Source: Saxidomus purpurata (taxonomy: Eukaryota; Mollusca; Bivalvia; Venerida; Veneridae). Taken from it: DNA of 64,000 nucleotides. This document shows, one piece after another, positions 49,261-62,696 of this stretch (position 1 is its first letter; the number at the start of each line of letters is the position of its first letter). Location: NCBI GenBank assembly GCA_022818135.1, contig JAFMSR010000002.1, forward strand, positions 41,829,107 through 41,893,106, read 5' to 3'. The position numbers and the translations under genes were made by a program. Below the pieces are notes generated by a model. That model was not told the DNA's origin. It saw only the letters and a program-made list of their open reading frames with translations, and did not search any database.

Positions 49261-50199
49261 ACAATTTATTATATCGATTCTAACACGTAATTTTCTTTGG
49301 AAACAATCCCGAACTTTATTTAGCGCGTAGTAGTACATCATTGTAACTTAAAACGCGAGATACGATTGGACGCGCTTGTTTAGATACGTCATGTCGTTAC
49401 GTCATTTAAGGTACGTCGTCCTTGGAAAAACGTGCTGTATTTTATCGTAAAATAAAATACAGGCTTTTCCCTATATGTTTATATAGGAAAAGCAGCCGCT
49501 TGTGTTAGAATTATATTTATATATGTGATGCTTGTCATATAAAGATAATAGTACGTAGTTGTATAATGTATATCATTCGCCTTATTTATCAATAAACGTT
49601 TATTTACTTTTATGAGCATTTGTCTTTCGGTCTATATGCATGTCTGTTTGTCTGTTATGATGTTTGTCTTTTCTTTCTTTCGTTCGTTTGTTCGTCGATT
49701 TGTCTATTGAAAGAACACAGCATTCAATAAGAACAAGATATACACTATAGATTCCTCAACTTTAAAATTACAAGATGTACAATAACAATAAATACTTATA
49801 ATAATATTTGAACATATAGCGTAATGATTATATAAACATCAGTAATGAAGAAATATGACATACAAGTAACAACAACTTTAAACAATGACAAACAGACAAA
49901 AACAATAACTTTAAAGACCTACTCAAATATATGTAACAATAACACTTTTAACCACATGCATAGCAAAAACAAAGATGCCGCGTCAATACGCGTACACTCG
50001 CACACAGTGTTATGAAATGCGCCAAATGCAAAATCCAAGAATCAATCCGGTGACAATGTCATTTGTTTCCGTGTAGAATATGAAAGTCGACTAGAAGTTC
50101 ATCAATTTAAGACATTAATATAGACATCCTTATTCCATAGCATCAGAGACATCTAAGGATGTGTTCGGTTCGTAAATACCATTTTAACAAGACACGTAT

Positions 50200-50320
50200 T
50201 TTTTTTTTTTTTTTTTTTTTGAAGGCCATATGGAAAAAGATATGTTTCGATTTACTTGTAATTCTTTATATGTCTTATATGTTACCTTCATAAAATAAAG
50301 TTTTTATTATTATTATTATT
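50200..50320. repeat. Poly-T tract and LINE-tail-like end
   Basis: T21 (50200-50220), then about 80 bp, then AAAATAAAGTTTTTATTATT and more TTA units (to 50320). An AATAAA followed by a short TTA repeat is common at the 3' ends of non-LTR elements. No ORF remains upstream. Confidence 0.5.
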
Positions 50321-50329
50321 CCCTTTAAA

Positions 50330-53300
50330 AGAGACATATTATGTAGAATATCGTTAAACCAGTCAATGCCTAAGTGGATGGTCCATTCAAGCAAAATATT
50401 AATGTCTTCCCTAAAATTGTCATTGAACTACAAGAATGACCAGCGTAGTGTTACTCCGCCCTGTGTAGTTGTATAAATATTTTACTAGAAATTTTGGCCG
50501 ACAAGAGTGTATGTGCACCACATGCATACAAACTTAGGGGACTATAACTATGGACAAATGGGTGACGATATGCAAGTGCAACTGAGGTTTTGTTTAAAAC
50601 TTTCCGAGTAAACCATGCTTACCTTGTGAGTGTTAGATAAAAGAAACAATAGAGGGTTTATATAAGGCTTTCTGAGTACCGCGCCGAGACAGCAACATTT
50701 TTCTATCTTCGGATTACATGCGTTGTATTTATATCTATTATATTTATGACACGTTTAAATTAAAGATACATATAAACACATGAAGTAATGTTTGTTGTAA
50801 ACTTTCTTCATCGTTCATCAAAGCGGGGTACGTTCGTGTCGCAGTGCGCCATTGCTGATGTATTTGCGTCAGATGTGTTTCGTGTCATGTGTCTTGTTAA
50901 AAAATTAATTGATAATTTTTGACATTTTGGCTATTTAACTTTCACGGGATTTTCCCATTTAACATTCAAAAATTCATCTATTTCAGGCCTACATATTTAC
51001 ACAGACTATGCCATGCCAATTCCACTGATAAATTGGTACATACTTTAAAATAAATGGGAAAGAGGAACATCAGATGGGATATGAACAGGGATCAAACGGC
51101 TCAAGGGTTAATTCTTGGATATAGAGCCCTCCATGATGCCCTTAACGTATCCCCGGTGTCTATATTACAGGTAGACAGTTCAATAATGCACGTAAATTGA
51201 ATTGCGAGATATGTAAAGACATTAATTTTCCATCGATTGACACTTTATGAATAGAAAAACCTTTATAAAATTATTATTTGTGCGAACATTTATTTAAACT
51301 TTTAAAGTTAGTCGCCATTAAAGAATTAACCTTCGTTTTAGTTTAAGACATTTATAGATACAAAATTTATAACTCTGTTATATTGCTTATCAAACTAAAC
51401 ACTTTCTATTACTATGTGATACATTTATTTTAAGTGTTTGTATATGTTGCAAAGCTGTCAGAAGACAATAAGTAAATCAAAGTTTGTCGTAAAGGTAACT
51501 AACAGACATCTCGCATTTTCGTTTAAGTTTCTAAATAAAGCGCTTAAAACCTCTTAATAAAAACAACCACAGATGTATTATTTGTTTCATTGACAGTCAC
51601 AACATTTGAAATGCAATAAAGCATTTTGTAAATATATTTCGATTGACTCATAGTTTGATAGAATACACAGAGTTGGCCAGGTAGCACATGGTCGGGACGC
51701 CAGCACAAAAGCGCTTGTCATTTTGTAGGTTACACAACGAAGACCGTTGCTCCGTTGAATTATTTACGTGTAAATTTTCTAATGAAAGTTTCGAGCGTAA
51801 TCGAATTTTAAAAATAAATTAAAGGCAACAGGTGATAGCCATGATTTGCGAGTTTTCTACATTCCACATGAGAATACGAAATATTTCTGATACTGTTTTT
51901 AAGTTGGTTTAGCGAACACCTGGCCATAGGGGTCAAGTGCTGGGTTATCGGGGCAGTATTTGTTCTTTTAATCAAAATGAGTTTCGGTATGTTCACCTAA
52001 ATCTGGATACGAAATGTGAAGTTGTACATTTTAGCTATTTTAAGAGGATTCTGGCAAGTCTTGTATTCATACTCAACAGTCGCTATAAGATTGGTAAAGT
52101 CTAAAAGTAAGGTCTTTTTGAACACACAAAAGGTGTCAGTTTGAAAGAAGTCGCAGTTGCATATAAAAAGAGCGATTGTGCACGATTTCTGCTTTTCTTA
52201 CTTTAGCCAGTTGTTTTATTGTTGCAGCGAATCTTCATACAGAATTATGAATTATGTAGAAAAATACTTCAGCCAGAATTAGCCACCATCAGTTCTCTCC
52301 AAAAGCCTGCATGTTTATCGTGTCCGTTGTTGCTGCTTTTTGCAGTACCGTTGTATAGGGGAAGACTGACAGACCCTTAGCAAATGAAATTCAAAATACA
52401 AACGGTACCAGACATTATCCTTTCTTTCTTCATGTCATTATGATAATTATTATGCATCAGAATGAGATAAAATTTGCTGAGTTTTGTGATTTTCTAGGAA
52501 AGACCATTGCGGTTAAGATGGGTCGCTATATATCACCTGTAGATGATTCGCTATATTTGTATATCAACGTAGATTTGTCGCTATATTTCACCTATAGAAC
52601 TTTTTCACGGAACAGTTCTTTGTGGAAACGGGTTTCCGTATCTTTTGTTGGTAATGGAATATAATGATCACTACGTATTTTCATCACAAATTCATAATTG
52701 TAGGTCTGCATTTTCAATTTGACGTATTCTAATCAATACACGTTTCCTTAATTTTGAATGATAGCAAATGTTACTGTACTAAATTTGTTAAATAACCCCA
52801 AAACGTCGAAACATTTTACGGCATGAATATCTATGCAAATACGGTAGTGCAGGTAGATTTATTTAAGGATTTTCTCGCAATTTGCACGGCCGTCCATATT
52901 TGATAAGATTCCGTTGTAAACAAGGACGCCCAAGGCTGGCCCCCGCCTCCTAGTGATAAGGGTCACCAATGAAATGCGATGTTTACTTACACTCGGGCAT
53001 CATTGGGACATCTTATCTCCCAGTGTCACGTGACACCAATTTTCAATATGGCGTCAAATAAGAAAAACAAAAACTCGTGTACATGATAATCTTACATATA
53101 ATGGTATAATGGTAAATAATATAAATAAATGGTATGATCAAAACAAAATGAAACATGCATATAAACTATTTCTTGAACAATTTTGATACATATACAAGTC
53201 TTCGACACAAAAAAATAGAGATGAGAGTTATAAAATCTTATTTTTGTTAGCATACACCTTTCCTACCTTTACAAAAATTGCAGAATGATTTTATTTCCTT

Positions 53301-56300
53301 TAGAAAGTGCAATTTCAGATCTATAACAAATCAAACAACTATTTGAACATATACATTAAGTTTTTATTGCCTTTCTTTGTTTTTATTTATGTATATCAAA
53401 ACCATAGTAAAAGCCTATGATACTTTCCAGGTGCATGTTCTTATTTTGAAATTGCTGTGTTCTGGAAGAACAAACGTTTTTATGATGTTTGATTTGTACT
53501 CAATTAATAATACAACGTAACACGGATACTCCTAATTACATAGAGTTTAAGGAATGCTACAAATAACCCCTACATGCGAAATGCAGAGAAAGAAATTAAT
53601 ACATACGTAAATATACGAGTGTTTAATTAAGATTTGAGCTCTTGTAAATGTGTTTCTTTTCAATCGACCTGAATTATTTATCGTTCATATGCTTAAAATT
53701 CGGAATGAGTATGCGGCCCTATATCAGCACTTAGAGATGTTTGACCAGGTGGTTAGCGATTCCATGTGCGGAGCAAGACGGGCAGTGTCGCGTCTCCGTA
53801 TCACCCCGAAATAATAGCCGAACTGAAAATTATACGCCAACTAATACTCCACCAAACCTCTGTTTTGTCATTTTTTACAATAGGTTGAGATTAAGGGTCC
53901 GAGTGAATGAGCTTTTAAAATGGAATCATGCTAGTCAAATGTATGTGCGCATAAAAGAGTTCTCAGCGTCAAAAATAAAAAGATAGGAAACAATCGTTTT
54001 TAAACAAAAGACAAACTAACTGTAAAGTTTTCATAATCAAGTAAGCTTGTTCCTCTTCACCTTATGCATGCATTACCTAAACGAATTTACAAAGACTGCG
54101 GGTATTCGACGTCATGTGTCCAGAAACACACTGTTCATTACTTCCTTTGGCATTTAAAGGTCATTACGTACTGCATATTTTCTGTTTGTCCCTTACTAAG
54201 ATTTCGATAGCTACTTGTCAAGTTTGGAACCCTTGGTTGAATTCAAACAGCAATATTTTGCTATATTGAAATAAAATATTTTATTTAACTGATATAAAGC
54301 GATGTAATTTGTTAAAGCGACGTGCAAAAACTATTCATGAAATATAGATACTTCAAAAAATCAAAGGCACCCAAAAGAAGATTCTAAATATAAATAAGTA
54401 TTATTCTGCAAAACGGGAACAGTGGGTTTGAAGTTCAAGTAGTTTCAAGGTTGCAAACTTTGCTTGATTTATACAAATATATCATTGAAAATTATGTTAC
54501 GCAAAGTTCCTTTTTTGCGATGCAATGTCGGGATTTGGTTGACAGGCTTAACATTAAAATTTATGGGCCTTTCAGTTGTTGCACATGTTACTATAACAAA
54601 CGACACTAGCGTTCTAAATATGCTGGATTTTGAATGGAAACACTAAACTAAGATATTATCAGATACCATAATGACGAATTATAATTTATATATGTTAATT
54701 AGTATTCTGTACAATTGTATATAGAGGAAGGAGTTCTGTATATGTATAATTTGCACACCAAACACATAAATGAATAATGATGGTGTTGTGTCTATGTATA
54801 TACCCAACAAGACATATATACCAGGTCCGCTCATGGACGTTTTGCTAACTCTACACATTGAATGGGCGATAATCTTCCCGTAGTCCTTTTCTTTGATTAC
54901 ATTACCATTATATCGCTATCATTAGTTATCACGTACTCTCGTCAATTTCTCGCGATAACTCCAAAATATGGCGCGACAATGTTTTCTCAAAGCTAAATTT
55001 ATTTCTGTAATTTATTTTTCAAATCAAAAAGAAGTCCAATGACTCAACGTTCGAAAATTAATGAATGAATGAAAAATATTCGTTGAGAATTCTACAAAGT
55101 GTGTAAGGCTGCGTGCAGTAAGGTCCTGTATCAAATGATATCAACCTGATTTTAAATAATTTTGCAAAGTCGGCCGAAACTGAATGGCATTCTGAGATTC
55201 CACAACGCTAGACCATTAGTTAATGTTATAATGAATGTATGTTCAATTGTTATATTTATTCCTTAATCACAATAGAATGCTGATAGTATTTACATTATCT
55301 TTATTTTTTCGAATATTTTTTCTTCAATCAGTGACTTCTAGCAGAATTGCTATTTCTTTCCGAGTACGGGGTATTTGCATGGGGTATTTGTACGCGGTAT
55401 TTGTTTCATCCGATGTTGAAGTAAATAGACATAATAAATATCACTGGACCAACTGGGTCAACGTTTGAACCCCGTTAAGTTGTTGGACACATGTAGCTAA
55501 TCTAAGAATTTTAATAATTTGTTAGGAGATCCTTTCCATTGGTAAGGAAGAAACTCCCAGTTGTTACCCAAGTATATCAATGTTCCGATGTAAACTATAG
55601 ACAAAACAAAGAATTAATGCCACTAAAGTTGAATTGAAACACACCGTAAATGAGTATGATGACGGAATTCTTTCGTTTCTGGACCGATTGTATTAGATAC
55701 AAAAGTATCTGTATCAAACATAGAAATAAATCATAGCTTTGCTGGTGTTAATGAAACTTTGTCAACAGAAATTTATTAAACTTATGAGTCACGTCGCGGA
55801 GTATTAGTTGCCATTGCTGCAAATGTTTGCCTGCTTTACAGTTTAAGAGAGTCCTAGTTGCACTGATCAGTAAAGATTAAAGATGTAAAAAGGAATGGAC
55901 GAAAGTAACATTGCCAACAGTAATGTGCGAGAAAATGACTTTATTTATGCTACAAAAAATAAGCTGCTGGTTATGGCAGTATATTAAACTAAAGTAAACC
56001 ATATAAATCATCCAAATTTTTTATGAAATAATTTGTATTACAAATATATATAGGTACGCTAAAGATATATTTATTTCGGTACAAATGTACAAGCATGGTA
56101 AAACATGATACATACAATGATTAAAAAAAATATTATAAAAGCATGCTCATGAGAACCATGTCCGGCACATTAAAACCAAGGATAACACAAAAAAAGGGAA
56201 AAGGTAATAACGGTATTGGTGAACTCTAATGTAGATTACAAGTCGAACATAAAAGCAGAAAAAAATATCCATGTCTAAAACAAGGTAAAACGTAATTAAT

Positions 56301-56820
56301 ATTGCACAGAAAATTGACTATTTATACTCGCTGTTTGACTTGATCTCCTGTTACAATGTTTCTTTTAGAAATGTATTTGAAAGAAACTGAATAGAGTGTA
56401 CATAACGTGTTATTTATATATGATATGATTCCCGCGTTCAAATTAGTAATTTGATTAGAGTTTATAAGACGAGTATGCATCTTTAGTCAAGATTACAGGA
56501 TAGAAACATTCTTCTAACATTGATTTATATAACTTTCTCCTTTGCAACTCTAATTTACAAGAAATTGTCTTCACTATTACTCTTTGCTTCATATTTGTAT
56601 GCTTTTTATCGCAAAGACTAATAAATATTAGATATATTATGTACAAAAACACACTTCGGTTTTTTACAGTTTTTCAGGGTGAATATATTGTTGGGAAATA
56701 AAATATATGTCTGATTTTTTGTTTGTTTGAAATACGATTGTATTGTAAAGAAACATGTTTAGCATTTCAAAATTTAACTAGCTTTACAGGCTGAAAAATA
56801 ATTCAGACTGTCGGCATTAT
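50330..56820. other. Non-coding stretch
   Basis: AT-rich, with no supported exon, RNA gene or named repeat. Open frames are all below 85 codons and without recognisable motifs. Confidence 0.45.
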
Positions 56821-56825
56821 CAAAG

Positions 56826-56839
56826 TTATTATTATTATG

Positions 56840-56871
<32 letters not shown>
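56826..56871 (+). repeat. TTA microsatellite
   Basis: About 15 units of ATT/TTA with one interruption (ATGTTT). Confidence 0.95.
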
Positions 56872-56879
56872 AGTAATTA

Positions 56880-59800
56880 CACAAATGTTTTTTCGTTTTT
56901 TTTTCGTATATGGGCTGTGTGCAATGTTAAATTTTAGTGCAATGTATGCATTGTGTCGTATATTGTGCATGGGTGAGATTTTAATAAAATAAATACATCA
57001 ATGCCCCTGCAGTTTTATTTTTCTTATTTTCGTATCATAAAGACGTAAATAAAATAAAATATAAAATATTTTTATCAAATGTAAAAAATATGAAAATCAG
57101 TTTGGTATAATTTACTTCAATTATGACATGTAATGCATTTGAAATTTTATGTTACCAAACTATTCCGTAGTGTAATTTAACATATAGTAGATTATAGCTA
57201 AATACTATGTAAAAAGAAAAAAAAAAGGAAAAATGGTGGAAAATTGCTTCTTGAAAGGAATATGGATTATTCATTTTTTATACCTAACACATGTTTATTA
57301 CTGTATATTATGTGTGTTCATTGTTCATAAGCTCTTTGTCATTAAATATTAATATGTTCTTAATATTTCTCATATTTAGCGAACACATTAAGAGTTGCCT
57401 AGACCGAAACAGATTTACTTTTCACGTTCATAATTAGTGTAAGCTACATCTGTCACCTGTGACATGACTTTTTTTAACTAGAAATAAATGATAGCTTTAG
57501 TATTTCTAACAAACATTTGAGCAATTTTAAATATAGAATATGTGTATGCAAGTTTTAGGGTTTTGTGGCAAAACAATGAATGAAAATAAATGTTTCCTGT
57601 GTCTGTCCGTCAGTCTGTCTGTCCAATCGTCTGTGCATCACCATCTACAGCAGCTTTGTAAATGATCTATTGCCGTATCTTTTTCAATAATACAAGAAAA
57701 TTAAAAATGCATTGATATATTACATATCTGGTAATGTCGTTTGATATATTTGAACCAGCAAAACTATAGCAAAAATTCGGTCAATATTTTTTTTCTATAA
57801 GTCAAATGATAATTTAAAAGACAACCTAATTGGTCTAGCAGGAATCTGTGGCTAAAATGTACCCAGACTGCAAATAGTGAGTCAACATTTTGTACAATAT
57901 AGGACTTTTATTAACTCACTTAACCCGTCCAGGTCTAAACTATGATAAATTTAAGGTCAACATAGTGTATTGCTTAGTCCGCGGTAAATTACATTAAAAT
58001 GTATTTCAAAACGAAACAGATAATCCATATTTCCCTTTTTATTTGGAAAGTAAACATCCAATCCCGGACATACTGCAGAACATGTTTACAATGTTTTAAT
58101 CAACGACATTTAAAGTCACACAAATTGCAATTAAGAAGTCCGACAACTGTTCCTCCTTCAGTAACGTAAAGTAACGGCTAACCACAAGCAAATATGTCCC
58201 CATTTTGTTATTGTCGTATTAGATCTTGTTAACATTTTCAGGTTTCATGTAACATTTTTGAATTACTTAGATATAATCCACTGTCACCAGAAATGAAATA
58301 CAGCTGTGCGTGTTTTTTCTTCATCAACTTTTGCATGTTCATTTACGCACATGAAGAACACAGTTCGATGTTATCACACAAGATATTCTTCAAAATGAGA
58401 TGTTAAAAAACAACAAAAGCCATATTAGAGTATATGATACTTCACACATACACAATAAATGAAACATTCAAATGCATAGATGAGAATATCTTTCAAGATG
58501 TTATATAGTTATAGATTAATCTCCGGAGACGCCGAGCTAAAGCCGTGATATCTGTACTTAAGCATATGAAAAACTGCCGGCTTACTGGCTTTAAGCCTGT
58601 TCTTGGATTCTATTTCAGATGTTATGCAACATTGCAATTTTCATAGGTGCTGAATACTCAAAAATAATTATATGACTCTATGTTTCAGCACAGGGGTAAT
58701 TTATATAATGCGCATATTTGGGTTTTTCGCCAATATTTGTTTACAGCAACTCCTTGTTTTTTGACATTATTTTATATTTACAAGTTGTTATCTTATATTT
58801 CTGCCTTCACAGCAATGTTCTTGAGGTAGGAGAAACTATTTTAGAGACAAGATGAACTATTTGAAAATTAAAATTAAATTTTCAGGTGGAAACTGCTCTA
58901 TCACGAAAGAAAAGATGCAGTATCTAGAAGGAAACCTATTATAGTATCTTCAGACTATATCTAATCGAGAAAAAAAACATATTTTGTAAACTTCCATCTT
59001 AGTATTTCTGGTGTAGAAATTTACATTTTTTCTCCCTTTGATATTTACTAAAATTTCGCTTCTTTTGTAAAAGAATGTCCAACGTTGTTGTAGACCTTTG
59101 ACCATAGGTAGCATGCACTCGTGAAAATTGTTTCAAATGACGAAAGAAATCGGACATGTCTAAGTTAGTGGCGGGTAGAATATCCAACAACATGTATGTG
59201 ACAAATTATTCCAAACTGAATACACCAAAGCTACTATAACTACTTTTAAAATACAATATTGACTATTGTAATGAACGATGAAAGCGGGCATATCATATGT
59301 CACAACTGGAGCCCCCTGTGTCGCACTTGTCACGATATTGTAATGCAATAATCTTGGGATATTTGTTTCAATTGCGAGGATTTAACTTTGTTTAATATGT
59401 ATTTTGATGGTATTTAGCAGAAGTATTAATCGTTATTGTGTATTTATGAAGACTTTTCTCAAGTGTTACATTAAGAACATGATATATTGGATGTTAATGC
59501 ATCTGTTACACTAGTCTAATATTTTTGTTCAAGTTTTACAAACGCTTACATTTTTGCCAGCAGGAGAAAATTCCTATATTGCACGTTTACATACTGTAAA
59601 TTCCGTTTTAAACATATCAATTTAGTTTCATATCTTTCCACGTTTCTCTTTCAGTACCTGAATGAAAATATTCCATATTTTTGGGCATTTTAAAGCGTCT
59701 TAAAATGATAGATATTTTGCAATAACGTGCATATTGAGAAAACGTAATTTGCTTTTGCCATTTACTTTAACGAAACTACTAATAAACAATCAGTTTTATA

Positions 59801-62696
59801 GTTTAAGTTTTAGTTACAGTATTTCATGGCGGTATAAATGCACGAAGAACATTTCATTATTACCCATGAAAAATGAACACGCATATTTGTCCTGCTATAA
59901 TCGGAGTGGGGATTCTTTAAATTTGAAAGTCAGACATTCCAAAATGTACAGCTTTAATGTAGTCTAACTAGCAATGAAAAAATCTCTTATTGTGTAATAG
60001 TGTGGTTTTTATTTTCTCCTTTTTCTTTGCACTTATTTTGATATTCATATATGTTTTTTTTTATAATTCCACAAATATTTCGCTTCCCTAGCAATTGTTG
60101 ACATGACCTAGAAAATAGTAAATAAAGGACTCGGATTAAGATGCAATTAGAACAACATTATGAGTACAGTTCAATTTACTCTTTAGTTATGGAACTGTAA
60201 ACCAGACAAACGTTTCTGTTTCTGTAAAATGACGACTGTGTCCGACTGTCGGCGCCATAGGCCCGTTTGGAAAAAAGCCTAGACCTGTTTAACAAAGACC
60301 CTCTCAGGTTGACAATACAGACAACGCTGTAAGTTTTGGTACCCGACACACGTGGGATTCTCATTCAGTCATGTGTATTTTTATGATATTTCTCAGTCAA
60401 AATATCCGATAAAAGGGAGGTGAACCTGACAAACACATTTGTCTTTGCTGGTAACATTGGCTCTAGCATTTATACTTTCAGTAAACACACGTTGCAGTCA
60501 GAGGATCAATGTTGCCATTTCATTACAATAAATTATACTTCTTCACTTAAACATATGATGCGATATCATCTATTCCGTCTGAGAAAGACTCTTTTTACAA
60601 GCCTGTCAGATTCATTTGAGGCATGGGGGAAGGAGTGGTATGAGTAGCAGTCAGTGTAAGATATCTGCTTTTGTCAGATATAAATTGTGAATAACTCGGT
60701 GAGCATCAATTTTATTCCAAGTTGTTGTTTCTTTAGGTTCAATTTAAATGTTCTCGTCGAAGATCTCATTTAGAATCACATTGCTGCCATTTTATTGCAA
60801 TAGAAATAATATATTCGGGGTCTGCACATCATTAAAATGCCAAGTATTACACACTGTCAAATTATCAATATCTGTTCAGTGGGAATGATACCTGCTGCAA
60901 AGATACTGTGCTGCCAGTAGCTTCCATGGTGTTAAATGGATCTCATACTGTTTTCAAAGATTTGCATTGTTTTGACTTCAGAAGATATAAAGTAATCAAA
61001 TTCACGTTAGTTATAACAATGTTATGAAAGAATATGAAAGATTTAGCACTGACGCGAATCCACCAGAATGTCTCAGAAGAGAAGAAGATATTCAAATTTT
61101 ATATCTGCTTTACTTGATGCCATGTAGACCTTCCATTTTTGCCGCATATGAATTAGATCACAAGCATAACAATCGGTAGATGCAGCGTCTTGGTCTTGAT
61201 ATTCTGAAAAGAACAGCGGTGACAGAAGAAACTCGTCCTAATATGGTCTAACATACCAATACCGGTATATGTTAACCGTCTGTTCATCTTACGTACAATC
61301 TGTCACCACTTCCGTCTGTATTCAAATGTGTTTAACATGTTCACCTACGTAGTCACACAATTCTCTCCCGTCAGGACGCTTATAACTGACATCCGCCACA
61401 AGCGCTCGCCGCACCATACTGAGGAACAAATGGAATAGAGATTTTTCGTATGATTTTGCATAATGAATTTCTAAACATTTAATCTGTCTTTTCTAATGCA
61501 ACAATATTAGCAAATAGATAATGACTATTTTAAGGGATATTACTAATAATTTGTCGACTGGCATCATTCGTTTTCGAGTATTAACGATAAAGCCAATGTT
61601 CCACACAGGTTTTCGTCTGTTCCACACATCTACCTCTAACATTAATGTTGAATTAAGATGTTTCCGTTTGATTTAATCTGAAAATAAAATTTATTCATAT
61701 TGTAACATTGTTTTTAAAAGTCTCCTAAATCTCATAAGACTTTAATATTGAATTCATCGAACATCTATTATGGAAAATATTATAATATATTTATATACAA
61801 TGTAGTAGCTTGGAACACGGACAATGGAAAGGGTTTTGCTAAAATATCTCACTACGGTGAGTGGGTATATTACTCTTGAAAATAAATAATGCGAACAGAC
61901 CATTCCGTTGTGTAAAAAATCTCAAAGTGTCAAGAATGATTAGGTTTTTTAGTTTTTACTGTAACCATAATCTGGAATAGGCAAAGCAAGTGACTCTTAT
62001 TCAAGTAAAATTATGACTTTGAAATGACCCCCCACGTCCCGAAGTTGTGAAGACTCCCATTATGATGTGTGACAGTAACATGTACTGGATAACCTGACGA
62101 CCATTGTTGCATATTATCTGGGTCAGACCACAGCAATCAGTAGTATCAAACTGTATCTAAGAAATTGGAAGTTGTTTTCTGAAAAAGGAGCAACCTTGAC
62201 TATTCTGAAGAACAAATAGGCTTGGTAAAAGACCATTAGATGACAATAGCTTAATATTAAGATTTGAATGTGTCAACTAGTTAGTGTCTTGAATACTTCC
62301 TACAACGTATCTTCCTTTTAATATTGTAATTTTCAGGACAATGGACTAAGACATCAGCAAATGACATCAACTATACCACAGCCATTTCGCTCTCAAAGGA
62401 AATGGCACCGAGGAGCACTAGTGATTAAACTTTGTGGATTCAGCTACAGTCTGATGCTGATAGAACGATTTACATGTGTTTATGACAATGATAGGTACAT
62501 TCCCTTAAAGATAAAATCATTATTATTGTTAATTAGTCATAAACTGGCATTACAGTTGTCTTTGTAATTGATGCCGCGTCTTTAGACTATTTTGGAGTAA
62601 CCTTGGTTTATGCTCGCAGTTCGCTATACAGTTATAGATAACTCATGAGCCTTTCTATTGTACTATTATTATGTTAATCAGTGACTTTTTATTTTT
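56880..62696. other. Non-coding stretch
   Basis: AT-rich, with no supported gene. A short CTGTCCGTCAGTCTGTCTG fragment near 57601 recalls the microsatellite part of the pearl-like elements. Confidence 0.45.
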
